Assembly: GCA_028281925.1 (NCBI GenBank)
Contig: JANQIX010000096.1
Span: forward strand, 1 to 36,751
From: Alphaproteobacteria bacterium
Lineage (GTDB): Bacteria; Pseudomonadota; Alphaproteobacteria; DSM-16000; Inquilinaceae
Length of the DNA stretch: 36,751 bases
Direction: 5' to 3'
Below the pieces are notes generated by a model that saw nothing but the letters and a program-made list of their open reading frames with translations, was not told where the DNA came from and searched no databases. Positions 1 through 6,439 of this stretch are shown here, in pieces; position 1 is the stretch's first letter, and every line of letters starts with the position of its first letter. A program made the translations under genes and the position numbers.

Positions 1-85
1 GTGCGGTCGAGAAGACTCGAACTTCCACCCTGTTTCCAGGACAGCGACCTCAACGCTGCGCGTCTACCAATTCCGCCACGACCGC
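1..85 (-). tRNA. tRNA-Leu (anticodon GAG), 3' end cut by the window edge
   Basis: Read on the minus strand, a 7-bp acceptor stem closes (GCGGTCG at 79-85 with CGACCGC at 3-9). The D arm follows, then the anticodon stem CAGCG/CGCTG with loop TTGAGGT, giving anticodon GAG. A long class II variable arm (CCTG-GAAA-CAGG) and the T arm with TTCGAGT complete the molecule. The long variable arm and the anticodon both indicate leucine, reading CUC and CUU codons. Only the discriminator A and the first C of the CCA tail lie inside the window, so whether CCA is encoded cannot be seen. It points away from lipB, 41 bp from the lipB start. Confidence 0.95.
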
Positions 86-126
86 GAAGGCTTGCCAAAG
101 ACCGGCGCTTGGCAATAGCAAAAGGC

Positions 127-822
127 ATGGACGCAATCAAGGCGATGGCGCAGGCCGCCCCCATTCAGGGGCCCGCGCCGGACTGGCTGGTGTCGGACGC
201 GCCCGTGGACTATCCGGCGGCCGTGGCGGCCATGGAGGCGCGCGTGGCCGCCATCCGCGACGGCCGGGCGGGTGAGCTGGTATGGCTTCTCCAGCATCCG
301 CCGCTCTACACCGCCGGCACCAGCGCCGACAGGGCCGACCTGCTCGACCCCGACCGCTTTCCCGTCTACCGCACCGGCCGCGGCGGGCAGTTCACCTATC
401 ACGGTCCGGGCCAGCGCGTGGCCTATGTGATGCTCGATCTCGACCGCCGCGGCCGCGACCTCCGCCGTTTCGTATGGCTGTTGGAGGAGTGGCTGATCCG
501 CGCCCTTGCCCGCTTCAACGTAATCGGGGAACGGCGCGAGGGCCGCGTGGGCATCTGGGTCGACCGCGCCCGCCATCCGGGGCCGGCCGGCCCGCAGCCG
601 GGGCGGGAAGACAAGATCGCGGCCATCGGCATCCGTGTGCGGCGCTGGGTCAGCTATCACGGCGTGGCCCTGAACGTGGAGCCGGATCTCGAGCATTTCG
701 CCGGCATCGTGCCCTGCGGCGTGACCGGGCACGGCGTGACCTCGCTGGTCGATCTCGGCCTGCCGGTGACGATGGCCGACGCCGACACCGCACTCCGCGC
801 AGCCTGGGACGAGGTGTTCTGA
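127..822 (+). CDS. lipB: Lipoyl(octanoyl) transferase LipB
   Basis: LipB moves the octanoyl group from acyl carrier protein onto lipoyl-domain lysines of 2-oxoacid dehydrogenases and the glycine cleavage H protein; it acts in the cytoplasm. The 231-residue product has the family signatures in order: LLQHPPLYTAG near residue 55, the RGGQFTYHGPGQ block near 85, catalytic Lys163 in DKIAAIGIR and catalytic Cys197 in IVPCGVTGHG. The reading frame is open further upstream, but that stretch is the antisense of the tRNA-Leu, so the ATG at 127 is chosen. LipA is not in the window. The identification is secure from motifs and length. Confidence 0.96.
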   Translation: MDAIKAMAQAAPIQGPAPDWLVSDAPVDYPAAVAAMEARVAAIRDGRAGELVWLLQHPPLYTAGTSADRADLLDPDRFPVYRTGRGGQFTYHGPGQRVAYVMLDLDRRGRDLRRFVWLLEEWLIRALARFNVIGERREGRVGIWVDRARHPGPAGPQPGREDKIAAIGIRVRRWVSYHGVALNVEPDLEHFAGIVPCGVTGHGVTSLVDLGLPVTMADADTALRAAWDEVF

Positions 823-860
823 GGCGAGCCGGCTAGGCCCGCCCCATCCACCTCAAGCGC

Positions 861-2441
861 TCAGCGGCGGTAACAGTCGGCCGAATCCGTGCCCTGCTGG
901 CAGGCGCCGGTGCCGACGCGGGGGTGATCGCACTCGTTGTCGAACGCCCACTGGCACGTGTTGCCCACCAGCTCCTGCGGGCTGCGCAGCCGCAGGCCCC
1001 GGCAGTCCGACCCGTCGGTCCCGTGCTGGCAGGCGCCCGTCACCGCGCCGATATAGCGGGTGTCGTCGCACTCCCCGTCGCGCGCCCATTGGCAGCTGTC
1101 GGTGTCACCGGCGCTGACCGGCCCGCCGCCCGCACCACCCGCGCGCGAACAGTCGGACGTGTCCGTGCCGTTCGGGCAGACGCCGGTGCCCACACCGGGA
1201 TGGTCGCATTCGCCGTCGAACGCCCACTGGCAGGTGTTGCCCGCCAGCTCCTGCGGGCTGCGCAGCCGAAGGCCCCGGCAGTCGCTGCCGTCGGTGCCGT
1301 GCTCGCAGGCCGGCGTGACGTTGTCGATATAGCGGCTGTCGTCGCATTCCCCATCGCGCGCCCACTGGCAGCTGTCGTTGTCGGCCACCGTCTGCGGACC
1401 GGCGGGGCCACCATCGGCCAGTTGCAGGCCGCGGCAATCCGTTGCATCGGTGCCGTGTTGGCATGCGCCCGTAACAGCCCCGACATACCGGTCGTCATCG
1501 CATTCCCCGTCCCGCGCCCATCGACAGCTGTCGTCGTCACCGGCCGCGCCAGGCCCATCGGCCAGCTGCAGGCCGCGGCAATCCGTTGCATCGGTCCCGT
1601 GCTGGCACGCACCCGTCACGGCGCCGATATAGCGGTCGTCATCGCATTCGCCGTCCCGCGCCCACTGGCAGCTGTCGTTGTCCCCGCCGCCCGGGCCGTC
1701 GGCCAGCACCAAGCCGCGGCAGTCGGTCGCGTCCGTCCCGTGTTGGCACGCCCCGGTGATGGCGCCGATGTACCGATCGTCGTCGCATTCGCCGTCCCGC
1801 GCCCACTGGCAGCTATCATCATCTCCGCCGCCCGGGCCTGGCCCATCGGCCAACACCAGGCCGCGGCAGTCCGACGCATCGGTCCCATGCTGGCACGCCC
1901 CGGTCACGGCGCCGATGTACCGGTCGTCGTCGCACTCTCCATCACGCGCCCACTGGCAGCTGTCGTTGTCGGCCGTCTGTGGGCCCGGCCCCGAGCCGCC
2001 GCAATCGGTCGTATCGGTGCCGGCTGGGCAGACGCCGGTACCGCGCCCCGGCTCGTCGCATTCGCCATCGAACGACCACTGGCAGCTATTGCCCGCCAGC
2101 TCCTGCTGGCTGCGCAGTTGCAGCCCACGGCAGTCAGAGCCGTCCGTCCCGTGCGGACAGGCCCCTGTGGCGGCGCCGACATAGCGGCTGTCATCGCAGT
2201 CACCGTCGAACGCCCGGCGGCATATGTCGCTGTCGGCGGTCGCAGGCTCCAGACCTGGCCCCGGGCCTGGGTCTGGATCCTCACCCGTGGTCGGACAGAC
2301 GCAGAAATAGGGGCGCGAGCCGTCGGGGCAGATCGTCGGGCAGGCCTCTGCCGGCTGGGCCATCGCAGTGGACAGGTGACTCAGGGCGAGGAACATCAGA
2401 GCCGCCGTCACCGACACTGAAATCTGGATCATCCGCTGCAT
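861..2441 (-). CDS. Secreted protein of ten cysteine-rich, acidic repeat modules
   Basis: This 526-residue protein starts with a Sec-type signal (hydrophobic residues about 8-27, cleavage likely after AMA at 28) and a short Cys-rich region (34-49). Ten modules follow with first cysteines at 74, 120, 162, 211, 258, 306, 358, 404, 450 and 496. Seven long modules follow C-x7-C-x12-C-x8-C and three short ones C-x7-C-x9-C-x8-C. All share a DGECD-like acidic core (DGDCD in module 1, DNECD in module 10) and end in GTDxxDC. The spacing suggests two disulfides and a bound cation per module, loosely like the calcium-binding LNR or LDL-A folds; that likeness is my inference. Modules 1-2, 7-8 and 9-10 are long-short pairs joined by a linker of the RGLxLRSxQELxGN type, while 3-6 are long modules with ADGPG-type linkers. 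An AGGAACG Shine-Dalgarno lies eight bases before the ATG. I do not recognise a function; an extracellular or periplasmic binding or structural role is plausible. Confidence 0.85.
   Translation of the reverse strand: MQRMIQISVSVTAALMFLALSHLSTAMAQPAEACPTICPDGSRPYFCVCPTTGEDPDPGPGPGLEPATADSDICRRAFDGDCDDSRYVGAATGACPHGTDGSDCRGLQLRSQQELAGNSCQWSFDGECDEPGRGTGVCPAGTDTTDCGGSGPGPQTADNDSCQWARDGECDDDRYIGAVTGACQHGTDASDCRGLVLADGPGPGGGDDDSCQWARDGECDDDRYIGAITGACQHGTDATDCRGLVLADGPGGGDNDSCQWARDGECDDDRYIGAVTGACQHGTDATDCRGLQLADGPGAAGDDDSCRWARDGECDDDRYVGAVTGACQHGTDATDCRGLQLADGGPAGPQTVADNDSCQWARDGECDDSRYIDNVTPACEHGTDGSDCRGLRLRSPQELAGNTCQWAFDGECDHPGVGTGVCPNGTDTSDCSRAGGAGGGPVSAGDTDSCQWARDGECDDTRYIGAVTGACQHGTDGSDCRGLRLRSPQELVGNTCQWAFDNECDHPRVGTGACQQGTDSADCYRR
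1422..1970 (-). repeat. Tandem DNA repeats (about 144 bp) encoding modules 3-6
   Basis: Within the Cys-rich repeat gene, modules 3 to 6 (residues 158-340) are nearly identical in protein sequence and clearly similar in DNA. They recur about every 141-147 bp, for example the repeated block around GTCATCGCATTC / GTCGTCGCATTC on the plus strand. Differences are mostly synonymous third-position changes. Such an array can expand or shrink by recombination, so module number may vary between strains; that is inference. Confidence 0.8.
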
Positions 2442-2831
2442 GAAGCCGTTCCTGATTAGATTATGAGCACGGAGGGACGATGATCATACCACAGCATCGT
2501 TGGCCAACAGCCGGGTCGAGCCACCTGTCCGACGTCCAGTGACGGACATCACTGCGGACCATTATGGCGGTCGTAAGGATAGCCGCATCTTGGATCGTCA
2601 ACAGGGCCTTGCTCAAGATCCATCGCCGCGGCACGCTGTCATAAGCGAGCGGCCGGATTGGCTAGCGGCCCTTGGTGATTCGTCAGGATGCAGCAAGCGC
2701 TACCGGCCATGACGGGTGGGACGGCGTGATCCTCCCCAAGAAATGGTCAAAATCGGGACCGAGGATTCGATCCATACCCCGGCTGACTGTAGACAGGCGC
2801 TGGGGCAGCGGCAGACGGGAGGGGTAGATCG
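2442..2831. other. Divergent intergenic region with no recognised gene
   Basis: About 390 bp separate the repeat-protein start from the metallopeptidase start, and the two genes diverge, so both promoters should lie here. A 70-codon frame at 2500-2712 lacks a Shine-Dalgarno site and any recognisable motif, so I do not call it. GGGAGGGG at about 2817-2824 is the ribosome-binding site of the plus-strand metallopeptidase. I see no convincing -35/-10 pair, repeat or RNA gene. Confidence 0.5.
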
Positions 2832-3671
2832 ATGGGATTGGAAGAGACGATGTCGGGCGTACTCCGGACACCAGTCGCCGACCGGCGGGAGTTCCTGCGG
2901 CGCGCCGGCCTGGCGGCGCTCTATGGGGCGGTGATCGGCAGCGTGAGCTGCTCTTGCTCCAGCGCATTGGCGCAGAAGACCGCACGCCTGCCGCAGATGC
3001 GCGGCTGTCTGGTTCAGGGCGACGCAATGGCCGCCTTTGCCGAGCAGACGAGCCATTCCTGGATGTCGTACAGCCAGCTGATCCAGCTGTTCGAGACCAG
3101 TGGCGATCCTAACCTGGATCGGGCGTTCGGCGTGATGCTGGCGCATCTCGGAAGCCTGTTCGAGGTCAATCCGCGCTTCTTCTTCTATGATGACGGCGGC
3201 GCACCGAACGCGATTGCCACCAGCGAGGTGCATGACCCGAATTACCGGCATGGCACGGTGTTCATGGGAACGACGCTGATGAGCGAGTTCCTGCAGCGGA
3301 GCCAGTTCGGCGACATTCTTGTCATGGCCGTCTGCGCACACGAATTTGGCCATATCGTCCAATACAATACGGGCGATCTGATCGACCGGCTGGATCGCAT
3401 GCACCACTCCGTGAAGTATGTGGAACTGCATGCGGACTTCCTGGCGGGGTTTTATATCGGCCGGCGCAGCAGCAGCTATGAGGTCGAGCAGCTGAGGACT
3501 CTGGGCGCCGGATACGAGGCCATGGGCGACACGGCCTATAACGACCCGAGCCACCACGGCACACATGCCGAACGGATCGCTGCCGTGGAAGCGGGATACC
3601 AGATGGCGTTGAATACCGACGGCGACATCGACGAAGCGATCGCCGCCGGTCTCGATCATCTGCATAGCTGA
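2832..3671 (+). CDS. Tat-exported M48-like zinc metallopeptidase
   Basis: The 279-residue protein opens with a twin-arginine signal (DRREFLRRAG at 17-26, then the hydrophobic run LAALYGAVIGSVS), indicating folded export to the periplasm. A cysteine pair, SCSCSS, near residue 40 leaves open a lipid-anchored form. The catalytic zinc motif is H170-E-F-G-H174, preceded by AVCA. The third ligand is probably Glu198 in VELHADFLAGFY, the E-x3-D layout usual in gluzincins related to M48. A second HH-containing patch (SHHGTHAERI) lies near the C-terminus. A GGGAGGGG Shine-Dalgarno site precedes the chosen ATG at 2832; an internal ATG at 2850 would still keep the signal. Substrate is unknown. It is transcribed alone, converging on the histidine kinase gene. 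Confidence 0.8.
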   Translation: MGLEETMSGVLRTPVADRREFLRRAGLAALYGAVIGSVSCSCSSALAQKTARLPQMRGCLVQGDAMAAFAEQTSHSWMSYSQLIQLFETSGDPNLDRAFGVMLAHLGSLFEVNPRFFFYDDGGAPNAIATSEVHDPNYRHGTVFMGTTLMSEFLQRSQFGDILVMAVCAHEFGHIVQYNTGDLIDRLDRMHHSVKYVELHADFLAGFYIGRRSSSYEVEQLRTLGAGYEAMGDTAYNDPSHHGTHAERIAAVEAGYQMALNTDGDIDEAIAAGLDHLHS

Positions 3672-3681
3672 TCGAAGTCGC

Positions 3682-3711
3682 GACCGGCGGGCGGCGTCCT
3701 GTCCGCCGGTC
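3682..3711. terminator. GC-rich hairpin between convergent genes
   Basis: GACCGGCGG (3682-3690) pairs perfectly with CCGCCGGTC (3703-3711) around a 12-base loop. It sits between the stop of the metallopeptidase and the stop of the convergent histidine kinase gene, so it could end transcription from both sides. There is no clear U tract, so a classical intrinsic terminator is not proven. Confidence 0.45.
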
Positions 3712-3735
3712 ATCGCCCAGCAACTGCGAAACGCG

Positions 3736-4863
3736 CTACTCCGCCGCGTCCGCCAAGGGTGGGACGCAGGGGCTCGCTTGCGTCAGATGGTGGGACCGCC
3801 GTCCCCCGCAGGGCCTGGCAAGCGGGCCCGGGCTGCATGTGCGCACGCGGGCGCCTGGGAACACCAGCGTCGCCGTCGTGCCGACGTCCGGTTGGCTGGA
3901 AATCTCCAGGTCGCCGCCATGTTCCTGCATGATACGGCGGGATAGGGGTAGACCCAGACCCGTCCCCGCATATTTGCGCGTCAGAGTCCCCTCTATCTGC
4001 TCGAACTCCTGAAGGGCCAGGGGAATCTCGTCCGCAGTCATGCCGATGCCGGTGTCGCTGACGGACACACCAACCCTGCCATCGCCGTAGCAACGGATAG
4101 CCGTTGTGATGCTGCCGCCTTCATGGGTGAACTTGACGGCATTGGACAAGAGGTTGGCCGCTGCCTGGACGATCAGCCCATGATCACCCGTCACCAAGAC
4201 ATCGCAGGCTCCCTGCACAGCCTCTAGTCGAATGCCTTCCAGAGATGCCTGAGCGGACAGTTCCCGCTGCGCGTTCTGCATCAACTCGTGCAAAGAAAAC
4301 TCGGTCTCATCAAGATCCATCTTGCCGGCCTCGATCTTCGAGAGATCGAGGATCGTGTTTATGATGGCGAGGAGCCGCGTTCCGCTGCGGTGAATGTCGC
4401 CAGCATACTCTCTGTATTTCGGATGTCCGGCGGGGCCGAACACCTCGTGTTGCATGATTTCCGAAAACCCGTTGATCGCGTTCAGCGGCGTCCGCAATTC
4501 GTGGCTCATCATCGCCAGAAAGTCGGACTTCGCGCGGTTCGCCGCTATGGCATCGGCGGTTGCCTGGATCAGTGCGCCTTCCACAACCTCGCGTTCGGCG
4601 ATCTCGGCCTCTAGCCGCTCCGATGTCGCCCTTAACTGCTGAAGCCGTCTGAGCACATGCCAAATCGCTATGACGAAGAAGATCGTCAAGCCGACGGGCA
4701 GCTCATCAAGCTCAAGATGCTCGTGACGTTCGGTGAATTCGACCCACTGCTCGTTCAGATCCAGCGAAGCGGCGAACAAGATCGCTGCCGCACAGATGAC
4801 GATCCCAAGCACGATGTCGCGATAGATGGTGGCCTTGCCCGAAGGCAGCTTCCGTTTGTCCAT
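3736..4863 (-). CDS. Membrane sensor histidine kinase
   Basis: This 375-residue kinase has two predicted membrane helices (about 17-34 and 56-71) flanking a very short periplasmic loop of about 20 acidic residues. A coiled-coil signalling helix (about 72-105) follows. The HisKA domain has phospho-acceptor His121 in MMSHELRTPLNAI. The ATPase domain shows the N box (AANLLSNAVKF, 235-245), G1 (DTGIGM, 270-275) and G2 (GTGLGL, 300-305). The family autophosphorylates and passes phosphate to a response regulator. No ordinary regulator is adjacent; the nearest candidate, 400 bp upstream on the same strand, has a defective receiver. About 40 C-terminal residues beyond the ATPase fold are basic and Pro/Cys-rich, with no recognised domain. 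Confidence 0.9.
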   Translation of the reverse strand: MDKRKLPSGKATIYRDIVLGIVICAAAILFAASLDLNEQWVEFTERHEHLELDELPVGLTIFFVIAIWHVLRRLQQLRATSERLEAEIAEREVVEGALIQATADAIAANRAKSDFLAMMSHELRTPLNAINGFSEIMQHEVFGPAGHPKYREYAGDIHRSGTRLLAIINTILDLSKIEAGKMDLDETEFSLHELMQNAQRELSAQASLEGIRLEAVQGACDVLVTGDHGLIVQAAANLLSNAVKFTHEGGSITTAIRCYGDGRVGVSVSDTGIGMTADEIPLALQEFEQIEGTLTRKYAGTGLGLPLSRRIMQEHGGDLEISSQPDVGTTATLVFPGARVRTCSPGPLARPCGGRRSHHLTQASPCVPPLADAAE

Positions 4864-5261
4864 GATGTCGGTGGCTTCGACGTTACATCACCCAGAGATA
4901 CTGAACACCCTTCCACGCCAGTGGTTTGCATTCAGTTAAGTAACTTCATTCTGAGATATATAGCAGATCAGTCCCGGCCGTACACCCTTTGGCGGGCGGC
5001 ACTATTCGAGATGGGAAGCTGGCTGACTGTGGATTGCGTTGTGATCCAGAGCTGACCACCCCAGCCCATCAGTGGGCAACCTGGTCACATAGTCGCCCGT
5101 CCGGCTGACCAGGCACTGAGGCCCATTGCCTGTCACCCACAAACAAACGGGAGTCCGAGCCGGGGCATGTCCCTATCTGACGGCAGACGTCGCAGGCACG
5201 ATGGCCCTCAAGGCCTCGCCGGGCATGACCAAGCTGGGCCCTGCGGCAGAGCGATTAGGCG
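4864..5261. other. Intergenic region without a recognised gene
   Basis: The 398 bp between the pseudo-GGDEF gene and the histidine kinase gene hold no frame I can support. Composition becomes more AT-rich at about 4920-4970, where a TATATA-like run on the minus strand (about 4956-4963) could be part of a kinase promoter. No matching -35 element is convincing, so I do not call it. No tRNA, small-RNA signature or strong hairpin was seen. Confidence 0.4.
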
Positions 5262-6128
5262 TCAGGCGAACTTGAACGTATCGCCGCCCTGTTCGATGGC
5301 CAGATGCATGGCGACCGTCGCATCGCCAATCAGCGCCTCGGCCGTCGACGAAACGGTCGGATAGAGCGCGATCCCCACCGCAGACGAGAGCGTCCCGCCA
5401 CCGTCCGGCTGCGGCTCGGAGAGACGCGCGACGATCTTTTCCGCCACCGTCTGAATATCCTCCACACGCGGCATGGATTCCACCAACACGGAAAGCTGAT
5501 CGATATCGAACCGCGCAACGGTATCGCTGGCCCTCAACAGGCCCGCCAGCCGCATTGCAGATTCGCGCGCCGCCGCCCCCGGGTTGCCCATCGTGGCCAA
5601 GCCGATCAGCTTGACCGTCAGAACGGCAAGGTAGTCTTGATTCCGCTTGGCCCGCTTGACGGCAAGAGACAGGATCTCCCAGAACAGCGGTGGGCGGGCC
5701 AGACCGGTTTCGCTGTCGATCAGGACAAGATCGGCGAGCTGACGCTCGGTGTTGCGCTTGTCTACGGAATAGCGAATTGCGCGCTGCAGTAGCGCCGGTG
5801 TCAACGCATCCCAGGGCAAGGCATCGACCGCACCAGCTTCCGCTACCAGACGTTCCTGTTCCTTGTCCGCATGATCCATCAGCACCAGCACCGGCGCCTC
5901 AAGCGTGACGTCGGACATGGCCGACGTCAGCGCCTCTATGTCGGTGCTTGGCTGTGCGCTCACCTCATAGAGCACCACGTCGACGCCTCCGGCAGACGAC
6001 GCCTCTGCCGCCGCCGCCAAATCGGCCACCTGATGAATGGTGATCGCCTCCCTGCCGTCACCTTCCAACAGGCCGTCAATCACCTGGTGGCGGTTACTGT
6101 CGCGCGTAACGAAGAGAGCGTGGATCAT
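5262..6128 (-). CDS. Pseudo-receiver plus degenerate GGDEF protein with intact I-site
   Basis: The 288-residue protein has an N-terminal receiver-like fold (1-120) followed by a GGDEF-like fold (about 135-288, ending with the family-typical SSAVGIALYP strand). The receiver has Glu55 in VVLYEVS where the phospho-acceptor Asp normally sits, and Trp where the conserved Lys is expected (ALPWDAL), so it probably cannot be phosphorylated. In the GGDEF half the catalytic signature is replaced by D208-I-D-Q-L, so diguanylate cyclase activity is not expected. Yet R199-A-S-D202 lies exactly five residues before it, the position of the c-di-GMP-binding inhibitory site. It may therefore be a c-di-GMP receptor. 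The start ATG overlaps the acylphosphatase stop by 4 bp, implying coupled translation. Confidence 0.8.
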   Translation of the reverse strand: MIHALFVTRDSNRHQVIDGLLEGDGREAITIHQVADLAAAAEASSAGGVDVVLYEVSAQPSTDIEALTSAMSDVTLEAPVLVLMDHADKEQERLVAEAGAVDALPWDALTPALLQRAIRYSVDKRNTERQLADLVLIDSETGLARPPLFWEILSLAVKRAKRNQDYLAVLTVKLIGLATMGNPGAAARESAMRLAGLLRASDTVARFDIDQLSVLVESMPRVEDIQTVAEKIVARLSEPQPDGGGTLSSAVGIALYPTVSSTAEALIGDATVAMHLAIEQGGDTFKFA

Positions 6129-6418
6129 CGAGTTGCCTCCAAGGAGAATCCGACATGGCCGGGGTCCGCCGCTTGGGCAACACTGACATCATCCACGCGC
6201 GCCATGTCCGGACCTTCGTGACATAACGCGATCAGACTGTCGACTACATTGGATGGACCAGCCGCCAACATCTCGACAGATCGGTCCGTCCGGTTACGAA
6301 CCCATCCGTCCAGGCCCAGTGCGGCAGCCTGATGCTGCGTCCACCAGCGGAATCCGACGCCTTGGACACGGCCGGTGATCCGCAGAGTGACCGCCTTTCG
6401 CTCGAACGCTCCTGCCAT
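6125..6418 (-). CDS. acyP: Acylphosphatase
   Basis: A 97-residue, single-domain enzyme that hydrolyses acyl phosphates such as acetyl or carbamoyl phosphate. The signature ITGRVQGVGFRWW carries the phosphate-binding Arg24, and Asn42 in GWVRNRTDRSVEM is the water-positioning residue; both catalytic residues are present. Length is normal for the family. It lies 21 bp after the propionyl-CoA carboxylase alpha gene and overlaps the following pseudo-GGDEF gene by 4 bp, so it is probably co-transcribed with both. Whether its substrate is linked to propionyl metabolism is not visible. Confidence 0.93.
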   Translation of the reverse strand: MAGAFERKAVTLRITGRVQGVGFRWWTQHQAAALGLDGWVRNRTDRSVEMLAAGPSNVVDSLIALCHEGPDMARVDDVSVAQAADPGHVGFSLEATR

Positions 6419-6439
6419 CGGCAGACCGTATCGCCTGCC

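Noticed and set aside
1..126. Upstream extension of lipB to the window edge
   Set aside because: This stretch is the reverse of the tRNA-Leu; the normal LipB N-terminus begins at the ATG at 127.
924..2420. 498-codon plus-strand frame opposite the repeat protein
   Set aside because: It is the antisense of a Cys/Asp-rich repeat gene in GC-rich DNA; its repetitive composition mirrors the real gene and it has no recognisable motif.
2500..2712. 70-codon plus-strand frame in the divergent intergenic region
   Set aside because: No Shine-Dalgarno, no motif, and random-looking composition.
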